A stretch of 64,000 nucleotides of DNA from NCBI GenBank assembly GCA_016721185.1, contig JADKIP010000015.1:343501-407500 (forward strand), written 5' to 3'. Below the pieces are notes generated by a model. It did no database searches. It was not told the origin of the DNA and saw nothing but the letters and a program-made list of their open reading frames with translations. This document shows positions 17,713 to 25,552 of this stretch, piece by piece (position 1 is the stretch's first letter; the number at the start of each line of letters is the position of its first letter). Source of the DNA: Candidatus Dechloromonas phosphorivorans (GTDB lineage Bacteria; Pseudomonadota; Gammaproteobacteria; Burkholderiales; Rhodocyclaceae). The position numbers and the translations under genes are program-made.

Positions 17713-19196
17713 ACGTCAGAAAATTCATAGCCGCGAATGCAAGGGATGCCTTGAGGAAAGTGAAGGAAACGCTCGGTAACGATGCGATTATCCTTTCGAA
17801 TCGAGGGATTCCCGGGGGCGTCGAAATCATGGCGGTGGCTGCCCGAGATATGGCGATGATCGTCCCGACTCAAGTTGCCGACCGGGCGCCACCCGAGCGT
17901 CGTCCTACGCCTGTTGACGCCGATAGCGACTACCGCGTTTCCTTGTCTTCGGCACGAGCTCAGGCGTCACAGCCGGCACCGCAGGTGCAGCGCCATGCTA
18001 TTCCACTGCAGCCCGCTTCCGCACCGATCCAGCGCCCTGCGCCACAGCCAACCGTAGCCTCAGCGCCGGTCAATCGTGCGGTTGGTTCAGTGAATGCCGG
18101 TATTCCAAGAACAGGCTCCCTGCGCAATCTGGAAATTGGCCGCCCACAAGCGTCGACCGCAGTAAACACGCCACCGCCGCAAAATCCTGCTCCTCCACCT
18201 CGACAGCAAACTCAAGCCAGCGCACCGCAGCGCACCGAGGCCGAAGTTGTACCGATGCAGGTGATGGATGAAATTCGTTCACTGCGAAAAATTGTCGAAC
18301 AGCATTTGGCCGGGTTTGCCTGGGGTGAGGCTTCGCGGACGGCGCCGGTGAAGACTGATGTGTTGCGTCAGATGCTTGACGCTGGGTTTTCGCCTCAGTT
18401 CGCCCGTGATCTGCTGACTGACCTGCCCACTGAAATGGATGGTAGTCAGGCCATGGCCTGGGTAAAAGGGGCGGCGGATCGTTCCTTATTCACCATTGGG
18501 AATGAGAGCGACATTGTCGACCGCGGCGGTGTTTATGCGTTGGTCGGTCCAACCGGCGTCGGCAAGACAACGACGACCGCCAAACTGGCTGCCCGTTGTG
18601 TCTTGCGTCACGGGCCGAGCAAGGTCGCGCTAGTGACGACTGACGGTTATCGGATTGGTGCTCACGAACAATTGCGTATCTATGGTCGCATTCTCGGCGT
18701 CACGGTTTATCTGGTGAAGGATGCTGCCGAACTGCGGCAGACGCTGATTGAATTGCAACACAAACATATGGTGTTGATTGACACCATGGGGATGAGTCAG
18801 AAAGATAAGCTGGTTCCGGAACTGACTGACATGCTGGCTGGTTGCGATGTGCAGCGTCTTCTTCTCCTTTCGTCAACCTCTCGTGGCGACACGCTGGACG
18901 ACGTAGTTCGCGCTTATCAGGGCGATAACCTGGCCGGTTGCATCCTAACCAAGATTGATGAAGCGGCGAGCCTGGCGACACCGTTGGACGTGATCATGCG
19001 TCATAGCCTGAAACTGCATTACGTTTCAAATGGTCAGCGCGTGCCGGAAGATTTGCATCTGCCGAATCGTAGCTATCTGCTGCATCGTGCATTCAAGGAT
19101 GTGCCGGATAACTCGCCGCATAAATACGACGGCATTGAATCGGGTCTCGTGATGGCCAACGCCGGAATGATGGCAGTCGGCGGTCGTCGTGGCTGA
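17709..19196 (+). CDS. flhF: Flagellar biosynthesis GTPase FlhF
   Basis: SRP-type GTPase that marks the cell pole for flagellum assembly. A short basic N-terminal segment is followed by a long Pro/Ala/Gln-rich B linker (about 55-185), then the N and G domains with P-loop G-P-T-G-V-G-K-T at 280-287, V-T-T-D-G-Y-R, D-T-M-G-M and T-K-I-D-E. 495 residues, within the family's variable range. It overlaps flhA by 4 bp and flhG by 8 bp. FlhF with FlhG implies polar placement and number control of flagella. Confidence 0.95.
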   Translation: MNVRKFIAANARDALRKVKETLGNDAIILSNRGIPGGVEIMAVAARDMAMIVPTQVADRAPPERRPTPVDADSDYRVSLSSARAQASQPAPQVQRHAIPLQPASAPIQRPAPQPTVASAPVNRAVGSVNAGIPRTGSLRNLEIGRPQASTAVNTPPPQNPAPPPRQQTQASAPQRTEAEVVPMQVMDEIRSLRKIVEQHLAGFAWGEASRTAPVKTDVLRQMLDAGFSPQFARDLLTDLPTEMDGSQAMAWVKGAADRSLFTIGNESDIVDRGGVYALVGPTGVGKTTTTAKLAARCVLRHGPSKVALVTTDGYRIGAHEQLRIYGRILGVTVYLVKDAAELRQTLIELQHKHMVLIDTMGMSQKDKLVPELTDMLAGCDVQRLLLLSSTSRGDTLDDVVRAYQGDNLAGCILTKIDEAASLATPLDVIMRHSLKLHYVSNGQRVPEDLHLPNRSYLLHRAFKDVPDNSPHKYDGIESGLVMANAGMMAVGGRRG

Positions 19197-20079
19197 TTTT
19201 CGCGTCGATCAGGCGGCTGGGCTGCGTCGTATGCTGGGTGGCGGCGGACAACTGCAGGTGGTGACATTTGTCGCTGGTTGCGAAGGGGTGGGCCGAAGCG
19301 TTGCGATTGCCAACCTCGGCGTTGCGCTAGCGCGATTAGGCAAAGAAGTGCTCATCATTGATGAGCACGCTTCCAATGACGATATTGCCTCATCTTTCGG
19401 TCTGGTTGCGCGTTTTGACTTGCTCAATGTTGTCCAGCGCGAAATGGCCTTGTCGCAAGTGCTTTTGCAGCCGATGAATGGCTTGCTCGTTTTACCAGCG
19501 GCCAAGGCTGTCAAGAAAATGGGGCGCCTTTCCCTGCCGCAACAACAGACCTTGCTTGATGCCATGTCGGGACTTGAGCGGCCGGTAGACGTTATTCTGG
19601 TCGATGCCAGCATGGCGCATCCCAACGGCTTTTCACCCTTTGGTCTCGCTTCCCAGGAGACAGTGGTTGTGCTCTCCGGTAGCAGTGCATCGATTACTGA
19701 GGCTTACTCGTTGATCAAAAAGGTCAGTCATGCTTTCTCACGCAAGCATTTCCGTATCTTGGTGAACAAAGTTCGCAGTCAGCCGGATGCTCGCTCGATT
19801 TTTGAGAACATTGCGCAGGTTGCAGCCCAGCGGGGTGTGGCACGGCTTGAATTCGCTGGTGCAATTCCACTTGATGAGTCTTTGCGTCAGTCAGCCCAGC
19901 TTTGCCGGCCAGTGCTTATGCAGGCGCCAACATCCCCTTCTGCCGCCGCATTCCGCGATATTGCTGCAGATCTGCTTTATTGGCAGCGGGGCGAAAGTGA
20001 AGCGGGTGGCGTCGAACATTTCATGCAGCAACTGCTACACTTGAGCCAACGCATAACCCCAAACGTACTACGAGCCTGA
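19189..20079 (+). CDS. flhG: Flagellar number regulator FlhG/FleN-like MinD-family protein
   Basis: ParA/MinD-superfamily protein of 296 residues; FlhG homologues limit flagellar number and stimulate FlhF. It starts at GTG 19189, overlapping flhF by 8 bp. The P-loop is unusual: the expected K-G-G-x-x-G-K-[ST] reads C-E-G-V-G-R-S at about residues 29-35, so both signature lysines are missing (the second is Arg). The following helix and the I-I-D-E strand are recognisable, but the switch motif V-D-A-S-M-A is also unlike the usual D-x-x-A-G. I infer reduced or absent ATP hydrolysis. Betaproteobacterial members at this locus may share this feature; that is recalled, not checked. Confidence 0.88.
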   Translation: MADFRVDQAAGLRRMLGGGGQLQVVTFVAGCEGVGRSVAIANLGVALARLGKEVLIIDEHASNDDIASSFGLVARFDLLNVVQREMALSQVLLQPMNGLLVLPAAKAVKKMGRLSLPQQQTLLDAMSGLERPVDVILVDASMAHPNGFSPFGLASQETVVVLSGSSASITEAYSLIKKVSHAFSRKHFRILVNKVRSQPDARSIFENIAQVAAQRGVARLEFAGAIPLDESLRQSAQLCRPVLMQAPTSPSAAAFRDIAADLLYWQRGESEAGGVEHFMQQLLHLSQRITPNVLRA

Positions 20080-20831
20080 TGTATACAGCTGCAGGGCAGC
20101 CAGATAGGGACCAGTTGGTTCAGCGCTTCGTGCCGCTGGTGAAACGTATCGCCTATCATTTGATGGCACGCCTGCCGGCCAACGTCCAATTCGAGGACCT
20201 GGTACAAAACGGCATGTTGGGCTTGCTTGATGCGCTGGATCGTTTTGAAGAGGGCTTTGGCGCTCAATTTGAAACCTATGCGACACAACGTGTACGTGGC
20301 GCCATGCTTGATGGCTTGCGCGAAAACGACTGGTTGCCGCGAAATTTGCGCCGAGAATTACGCCGTATCGAGGGTGCCATCAGTGCTTTGGAACATACGC
20401 ACGGCCGCGCCCCCTCAGAGCGCGAACTGGCCGACACGCTGGGTATGTCGCTAGCCGACTATCAAAAAACGCTACAGGATGCACGTGGTCATCAATTGGT
20501 CTACTTTGACGACTTTGCCGGTGAGGGTGATGAGGACTTTCTCGAACGCCATTTCACCGATAACAATGCTGACCCAAGCAATATTCTTGAAGAGAAGAAC
20601 GTCAAGGCATTACTGGTCAAAGCGATTGAGCGCTTGCCAGAGCGCGAGAAATTGATGATGGCGCTCTATTACGAGCAGGAACTGAATTTGCGTGAAATCG
20701 GGGAGGTCATGGGGGTGACCGAATCGCGCGTTTGTCAGTTGCACACCCAGGCTATTGCTCGTTTGCGTAGCCAGTTTACCGGTGAGCCCCCCGCCGCCAA
20801 GCAACGGCGCAAGGAGAAGTCTGTTGGATAA
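20079..20831 (+). CDS. fliA: RNA polymerase sigma factor FliA (sigma-28)
   Basis: Flagellar sigma factor of 250 residues with region 2 (Y-A-T-Q-R-V-R-G-A-M-L-D-G-L-R motif), region 3 (R-R-I-E-G-A-I) and region 4 helix-turn-helix (L-R-E-I-G-E-V-M-G-V-T-E-S-R-V-C-Q-L). It directs late genes; matching promoters occur before flgM, flgK and fliC in this window. It is held by FlgM until the hook is complete. Its start overlaps the flhG stop by one base (TGATG) and its end overlaps motC. Confidence 0.97.
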   Translation: MYTAAGQPDRDQLVQRFVPLVKRIAYHLMARLPANVQFEDLVQNGMLGLLDALDRFEEGFGAQFETYATQRVRGAMLDGLRENDWLPRNLRRELRRIEGAISALEHTHGRAPSERELADTLGMSLADYQKTLQDARGHQLVYFDDFAGEGDEDFLERHFTDNNADPSNILEEKNVKALLVKAIERLPEREKLMMALYYEQELNLREIGEVMGVTESRVCQLHTQAIARLRSQFTGEPPAAKQRRKEKSVG

Positions 20832-21564
20832 AATCAGCTTGGCCGGCTTGGCTATTGGCTTGGTCGCGATTATTGGCGGGCAGATACTTGAGGGTGGCCA
20901 TATCGGCTCGCTGGTTCAACCGACGGCCTTGCTTATTGTCTGTGGCGGTACGCTAGGTGCCGTATTGTTGCAAAGTCCACTCCATATTTTTACGCGTGGC
21001 GTAAAAATGGCGAAGTGGGTGTGGGTGCCACCCGTCATCGAGCAGAAACGTCAAATCGAGCAAATACTGGCCTGGAGTCAACTTTCCCGCCGCGAGGGTT
21101 TGCTTGCTCTGGAAAACTATATTCCTGCCCTCAAGGATGATTTCACCAGAAAGGGCTTGCAGCTACTTGTCGACGGGGCAGACCCGGAGCGGATACGTGA
21201 GCTGCTGGAGGTTGAGATAAATACCTATGAAGAGGAATGGCGTCAGTCAGCAAAGATATGGGATGCGGCGGGGGGATACTCGCCAACGATCGGGATTATT
21301 GGTGCCGTGATGGGCTTGATTCACGTGATGGAAAACCTTTCCGATCCGACCAAACTGGGTGCTGGTATCGCCGTTGCGTTTGTGGCGACAATTTATGGTG
21401 TCGGCTTGGCTAACCTGGTTTTCTTGCCGATTGCCGGCAAGCTCAAGTACTACATCACCCGGATGGTGGCTTCCAAGGAGATGTTGATCGATGGCCTGGT
21501 GGGTATCGCTCTCGGCGACAACCCACGCATTATTGAAGGCCGCCTCAGGGGCTACTTGCTCTAA
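20824..21564 (+). CDS. motC: Flagellar motor stator protein MotA/MotC family
   Basis: A 246-residue ion-channel stator subunit with four membrane helices, two near the N-terminus and two in the C-terminal half (about 145-200). I chose the TTG at 20824 (M-D/L-D-K-I-S-L-A-G) because AAGGAG at 20811-20816 is seven bases upstream; longer in-frame starts only shadow fliA. Length and the fliA-motC-motD arrangement match the MotC/MotD stator of Pseudomonas rather than the longer enteric MotA. It overlaps the end of fliA by 8 bp and motD by one base. Confidence 0.93.
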   Translation: MDKISLAGLAIGLVAIIGGQILEGGHIGSLVQPTALLIVCGGTLGAVLLQSPLHIFTRGVKMAKWVWVPPVIEQKRQIEQILAWSQLSRREGLLALENYIPALKDDFTRKGLQLLVDGADPERIRELLEVEINTYEEEWRQSAKIWDAAGGYSPTIGIIGAVMGLIHVMENLSDPTKLGAGIAVAFVATIYGVGLANLVFLPIAGKLKYYITRMVASKEMLIDGLVGIALGDNPRIIEGRLRGYLL

Positions 21565-22379
21565 TGGCTCGCAAGCGGCGTCAGGAGGAGCACGAGAACC
21601 ACGAACGCTGGCTCGTCTCATACGCTGATTTTATTACCTTGTTATTCGCCTTCTTTGTGGTGATGTACGCCGTCTCATCAGTGAATGAAGGCAAGTACAA
21701 GGTGCTCTCCGACTCTTTGACCAATGCTTTCTCGAATACGAGCGGCAAGGCTGGAGGGCAGCCGATCAACGTCATTCAGGGGGCTCCGCCGCTTTCCCCG
21801 CGCCCGGTCGCAAAGATGGAGCGCTTGCCCGAGCAGAAAAAAAGTGACGGGAAAAAACTCGAACAGCGGCAAAAAATGAAAAATGTCGCTGGCGATATCA
21901 TGGAAGCGTTACAGCCATTGGTCGCCCAAGGCAAGGTCAGGTTGCTCGAAACCAGCCGTGGGGTCACCATTGAAATTAATGACAGTATTTTGTTTCCGGC
22001 TGGCCAAGCTAGGCTTCAGCCGGCCTCAATCAACGCGATGCGGGCGATTGCCTCGGTATTGGCTGAGTCAGACTTTCCGATCACCATTGAGGGGCATACT
22101 GACAACGTCCCAATATCGACACCTCAATTCCCCTCAAACTGGGAACTGTCAGCCATGCGAGCGACGACGGTGCTACGTTTGTTTAACGATGGTGGTGTCG
22201 GGGCGGAGCGACTGACGGCTATTGGGTATGGTGAAACGCGGCCGTTGGAAACCAACACCACATTGGAAGGTAAAGCGCGGAATCGTCGCGTCAGTATTCT
22301 GATCGATTCCAATCGTCCGGAAGAGCCTACCGAGATCCAGCCAGGGCAAGTCAGCAATGCCCCGGTTTCGACACCTTGA
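21564..22379 (+). CDS. motD: Flagellar motor stator protein MotB/MotD family
   Basis: Stator subunit of 271 residues anchoring the MotC complex to peptidoglycan. A single membrane helix near the N-terminus carries the proton-accepting Asp D22 in S-Y-A-D-F-I-T-L-L. The C-terminal OmpA-like domain (about 130-255) has I-E-G-H-T-D-N-V-P and N-R-R-V, the peptidoglycan-binding signature. It starts on the last base of the motC stop (TAATG). It ends 7 bp from the convergent flgN gene. Confidence 0.95.
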   Translation: MARKRRQEEHENHERWLVSYADFITLLFAFFVVMYAVSSVNEGKYKVLSDSLTNAFSNTSGKAGGQPINVIQGAPPLSPRPVAKMERLPEQKKSDGKKLEQRQKMKNVAGDIMEALQPLVAQGKVRLLETSRGVTIEINDSILFPAGQARLQPASINAMRAIASVLAESDFPITIEGHTDNVPISTPQFPSNWELSAMRATTVLRLFNDGGVGAERLTAIGYGETRPLETNTTLEGKARNRRVSILIDSNRPEEPTEIQPGQVSNAPVSTP

Positions 22380-22386
22380 TCGGCGT

Positions 22387-22851
22387 TTAGGCCGAATCGA
22401 CGATACGGCTACCGCTGACTTGAGCGGCCTGGCCGTTACTGCCATAAAGAGTGTGTTGCTCTGCCTGACGAGTCAGAATAACGAGCGCCTCGGAAGTTTG
22501 CTGTAAATGCATACCCACGAGTTGTGCATTGAGTTCATGAAGCTGCTTGGCCTCTTGAGCCAAATTCAGCAATTTTTCCCAGTTGACCGCAGCGGTCTGA
22601 TCGTTGGGTTTATTTGCCAGCCAGGCGCCCATTGCCGCCCGAGTATTTTCGTCGCCGACAATACCTAAGGCGGCGCGTCGTTCTGCTTCAAGCAAATTAA
22701 GTTGTTCGACAAGACCAATTTTTGCCGCGCTTATTTCTGGCAACGCCGATGCGTCGGCGCATTTGAGCGCGTTCTGCTCATCTTTCAATAACGCAACAAA
22801 ACGCGAAATCAGTGCAATTTCACGTTCTGTAATCGCTGCGATGTCAGGCAT
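22387..22851 (-). CDS. flgN: Flagellar chaperone FlgN
   Basis: A 154-residue, mostly helical protein fitting FlgN, the export chaperone of the hook-filament junction proteins FlgK and FlgL. The sequence is heptad-rich, with a glutamine-rich C-terminal region. It overlaps flgM by one base (TGATG), so the two are translationally coupled; flgM-flgN pairs are standard in proteobacteria. Identification rests on length, helical content and position as much as on sequence. Confidence 0.85.
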   Translation of the reverse strand: MPDIAAITEREIALISRFVALLKDEQNALKCADASALPEISAAKIGLVEQLNLLEAERRAALGIVGDENTRAAMGAWLANKPNDQTAAVNWEKLLNLAQEAKQLHELNAQLVGMHLQQTSEALVILTRQAEQHTLYGSNGQAAQVSGSRIVDSA

Positions 22852-23135
22852 CAGGCTTCGCGTTTGCTGTTGCTATTAACCAGGTCGCGTGCAGACTCAA
22901 TCAGGCGGTCGGCGATGGCTTCCGGATTAATCTTGAAGCGCCCCTCGGAAATGGCTTGCTTGATTTCCAAGATGCGCGCCGTATTTACCGGCATATTTTC
23001 ACTGGCTTTCAAACTGCCAGATAACTGGCTGAGACTCACAGCATCCTGCGCCCCGGTTTTGGGTGCGGCCTGAGCCGTCGCAGCTCGCGGCGTTGCGACT
23101 GGTGTTGTCGGCTTGTATGCGCTATCGATTTTCAT
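22851..23135 (-). CDS. flgM: Anti-sigma-28 factor FlgM
   Basis: A 94-residue inhibitor of FliA that is secreted when the hook-basal body is complete. The disordered, Ala/Pro/Thr-rich N-terminus and the C-terminal helix block (A-R-I-L-E-I-K-Q-A-I-S-E-G-R-F-K-I-N-P-E-A-I-A) are typical. GAAGG precedes the ATG. The gene has its own sigma-28 promoter, giving the usual autoregulatory loop, and can also be read from flgA. Confidence 0.95.
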   Translation of the reverse strand: MKIDSAYKPTTPVATPRAATAQAAPKTGAQDAVSLSQLSGSLKASENMPVNTARILEIKQAISEGRFKINPEAIADRLIESARDLVNSNSKREA

Positions 23136-23168
23136 GATGACCTTCTTAAACTTTATAACTCAATCCGG

Positions 23169-23195
23169 TTAACGACCGCCCAAGACAAAACTTTA
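23169..23195 (-). promoter_or_regulatory. Sigma-28 promoter of flgMN
   Basis: On the minus strand TAAAGTTT (23188-23195) is followed by exactly 11 bases and GTCGTTAA (23169-23176). The -35 matches the sigma-28 consensus TAAAGTTT perfectly and the -10 matches GCCGATAA at 6 of 8 positions. It lies in the 63-bp gap between flgA and flgM. Confidence 0.85.
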
Positions 23196-23198
23196 GCC

Positions 23199-23876
23199 TT
23201 AAAACGAAATTTCTACACTACCGTCAGCTTGGGCGGTGCCGCTAACGGTTTGCCCGGAGCTCATACGAATTTGGGCGATCTGACCAACCGCAGCATTATT
23301 GAGGGCTTTGCCCTCGCCGCTGACAGCAAACCCGGGGCCCTTCGAAATTACCCGAACGGTCTGGCCTTGGCGAATGACCAGTGGCGCGAGCAACTGGTCG
23401 TTGCGTAATGGTTGTCCGGCGCCCAGTGAGTTGCGTAGCGTCTTGCCAATGGCGTTGGCGGGGTCGGTGATGATCCCCGCCGGCAGGCTGGACATGTCAC
23501 CGGAAAGTGTTGTCAGGTCGGTGGCCTGCACGGCTTGTCCTGCGGCAAGTGAGCGGGCGGTGGTGACGTAATTGCCGGTGACGGCAATTTGTGCCGGCAC
23601 CAGCACGCTCCAGATGTTGGGCCCGAGGCAGCGAACGCCGATATAGGTTTTGCCGCTGAGACGCGTACCGGGTGGTGAAAAAGCCTCCAGAGCCGTACAT
23701 GCAGGCAGGCGATTGGTATCGAGTTTGCCCATTGTGATCGTTACTTTGCCCGGTAGCCCCTGAGTTTGAAGGTGAACGTAACGTTCGGCAGTATCCAGAA
23801 CCATCTCCGTTTCGGCTGAAAAAAGCCGGGAAGAGAGCATTAAGGCCAGAGTGAGCAGTAAGAGGCGAGCAAGCAT
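23199..23876 (-). CDS. flgA: Flagellar basal body P-ring assembly chaperone FlgA
   Basis: Periplasmic protein that helps FlgI assemble the P ring. The N-terminus has a Sec signal peptide (hydrophobic about 2-18, probable cleavage near F-S-A-E). The C-terminal half is an SAF/ChapFlgA domain with L-A-A-G-Q-A-V-Q-A-T-D-L and I-R-Q-G-Q-T-V-R-V-I. 225 residues, usual length. It is the first gene of the flgAMN unit and is divergent from the flgB operon, with a 142-bp shared upstream region. No clear promoter was seen for flgA. Confidence 0.94.
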   Translation of the reverse strand: MLARLLLLTLALMLSSRLFSAETEMVLDTAERYVHLQTQGLPGKVTITMGKLDTNRLPACTALEAFSPPGTRLSGKTYIGVRCLGPNIWSVLVPAQIAVTGNYVTTARSLAAGQAVQATDLTTLSGDMSSLPAGIITDPANAIGKTLRNSLGAGQPLRNDQLLAPLVIRQGQTVRVISKGPGFAVSGEGKALNNAAVGQIAQIRMSSGQTVSGTAQADGSVEISF

Positions 23877-23973
23877 GCTGCCATTTTGCCTGATCGTTAC
23901 TCGATGATGCCAAATATCAACGTTTGCTGGGTCGATTCAAGGAATTAACTGCTTGGTAACAATTGTTGATCGA

Positions 23974-23989
23974 TGGCATGGACTATGCT
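23974..23989 (+). promoter_or_regulatory. Sigma-54 promoter of the flgB operon
   Basis: TGGCATG-GACT-ATGCT fits the -24/-12 consensus TGGCACG-N4-TTGCW with the invariant GG and GC dinucleotides at correct spacing. It ends 29 bp before the flgB ATG. FlrC/FleR encoded at 47.4-48.8 kb is the likely activator. Confidence 0.8.
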
Positions 23990-24018
23990 TTTATCGATGT
24001 AAATCTTAGGAGCATTTG

Positions 24019-24429
24019 ATGGCAAGCATCGAGCAAAGTCTTTCAGTTTTCAGTCAGGCGCTAAATCTGCGTACCCAGCGCCATCAGGTTCTGGCGTCCA
24101 ATATTGCCAATGCGGATACGCCGAACTACAAGGCCCGTGACTTTAGCTTTGAGACAGCCATGCAGAATGCCATGAGCGGACGCAGTGACGTCGGTCGAGT
24201 CGATATGGCAAGAACGTCGGCTGGACATATTGCAAGATCTGGAGCGGGAGGCTCTGCCGATTTTAAATATCGAAGCGAAACCCAATCCGCAGTGGATGGG
24301 AACACGGTAGACATGGATGTCGAGCGCGCCCAGATCACCGAGAACGCAATGCAATACCAGATTCTCACTCAATTGATCAGCAACAAATTCCAAGGCATCC
24401 GCAGTGCGCTTGCCTCGACAAACGGCTAA
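24019..24429 (+). CDS. flgB: Flagellar basal body rod protein FlgB
   Basis: Proximal rod subunit of 136 residues, exported through the flagellar type III system. The N-terminal motif A-S-N-I-A-N-A-D-T-P-N-Y-K-A-R-D is the rod-protein signature. I chose the ATG at 24019, which has AGGAG six bases upstream; the TTG three bases earlier is less likely. First gene of the flgBCDEFGHIJKL operon, behind a sigma-54 promoter. Confidence 0.96.
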   Translation: MASIEQSLSVFSQALNLRTQRHQVLASNIANADTPNYKARDFSFETAMQNAMSGRSDVGRVDMARTSAGHIARSGAGGSADFKYRSETQSAVDGNTVDMDVERAQITENAMQYQILTQLISNKFQGIRSALASTNG

Positions 24430-24438
24430 GGACGGATC

Positions 24439-24852
24439 ATGAGCCTGCTTAATGTCTTTCATATTTCATCAAGCGCAATGACGGCGCAGTCGATGCGACT
24501 TAATACCGTGGCCTCCAATCTGGCCAATGCGGATAGCGTCATTTCATCGGATGGCAAGCCATACCGCGCCAAACAGGTGGTTTTTGAGGCGACACCGATG
24601 GGTAACGACGGCGAGTTGAGCAAAGGCGTTCGTGTTCGCCAGGTTGTTGAGGATGCCTCGCCACCGCGCATGGTCTACGACCCCAAAAATCCAGCGGCTG
24701 ACGAGAAAGGTTATGTCGCTTTCCCCAACGTCAATGTGGTCGATGAAATGACCAACATGATTTCCGCCTCGCGTTCCTATCAGACCAACGTCGAGGTCAT
24801 GAATACCGCCAAGACCATGATGCTGCGTACCTTGCAGATCGGTCAGGGCTAA
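24439..24852 (+). CDS. flgC: Flagellar basal body rod protein FlgC
   Basis: Proximal rod subunit of 137 residues. Both family ends are visible: N-terminal V-A-S-N-L-A-N-A-D-S and C-terminal V-D-E-M-T-N-M-I-S-A-S-R-S-Y-Q-T-N-V-E-V. These amphipathic ends form the helical core of the rod. It follows flgB after 9 bp and precedes flgD by 14 bp. Confidence 0.97.
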   Translation: MSLLNVFHISSSAMTAQSMRLNTVASNLANADSVISSDGKPYRAKQVVFEATPMGNDGELSKGVRVRQVVEDASPPRMVYDPKNPAADEKGYVAFPNVNVVDEMTNMISASRSYQTNVEVMNTAKTMMLRTLQIGQG

Positions 24853-24866
24853 AGGAGAAATAAAAA

Positions 24867-25541
24867 ATGGCTACCAGTAATGTGTCGGGCGCGACGAATG
24901 CCGCTGCTGCGCTGACTTCGCAAGATGCTTCGACCAAAAAGACCGCTGCTGAAGATATGGAGACGCGGTTTTTGACGCTGCTAATGACTCAGCTGAAAAA
25001 TCAGGATCCTTTAAATCCGACCGACGCCAACCAGATGACCACGCAACTCTCCCAGATCAGTACGGTGAGCGGTATCGAAAAACTGAATGCCAGCATGGAC
25101 AAATTGCTGGCCAGTTATTCCAGTACCCAAAACATGCAGGCGGCAGCAATGATCGGCAAAACGGTATTAACTGCCGGCAACGTGCTCGAGTTAGGTGCTG
25201 AAGGTGCCATTGGTGGTATCAGTCTTGATGCTGCGGCCGAAAGGGTTACCGTCACGATCAAGGATGCCAGCGGCAAGGTCGTGCAGACCCAGGAGTTGGG
25301 CAAGCAGGCAGCTGGGGTGGTGAATTTTGTGTGGGACGGTAAATCGGATGCAGAGACAGCGTTGCCTACCGGTAACTACACATTTGCTGTGGATGCCGGC
25401 AATGGAAGTGATCCAGTGAAAACGACGGCATTGGCAGCTGGCATGGTAAGTGCTCTTACTTTGACAACGGATGGCGTGTCGTTGCAGCTGGCGAATAATA
25501 AGTCAGTCGCCTACAGCGATATTTTACAGATTATGAATTAA
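24867..25541 (+). CDS. flgD: Flagellar hook assembly protein FlgD
   Basis: Hook-cap protein of 224 residues that guides FlgE polymerisation. The N-terminal segment F-L-T-L-L-M-T-Q-L-K-N-Q-D-P-L-N-P is the family hallmark, and the C-terminal FlgD Ig-like/tudor region (about 85-215) contains the G-N-Y-T-F-A-V-D-A stretch. A good AAAGGAGA ribosome site lies upstream. Normal length and position. Confidence 0.96.
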   Translation: MATSNVSGATNAAAALTSQDASTKKTAAEDMETRFLTLLMTQLKNQDPLNPTDANQMTTQLSQISTVSGIEKLNASMDKLLASYSSTQNMQAAAMIGKTVLTAGNVLELGAEGAIGGISLDAAAERVTVTIKDASGKVVQTQELGKQAAGVVNFVWDGKSDAETALPTGNYTFAVDAGNGSDPVKTTALAAGMVSALTLTTDGVSLQLANNKSVAYSDILQIMN

Positions 25542-25552
25542 GGAGATTCATC

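Noticed and set aside
23148..23155. Second TAAAGTTT element on the minus strand close to flgM
   Set aside because: No -10 match at the 11-base spacing; a start from it would fall inside flgM.
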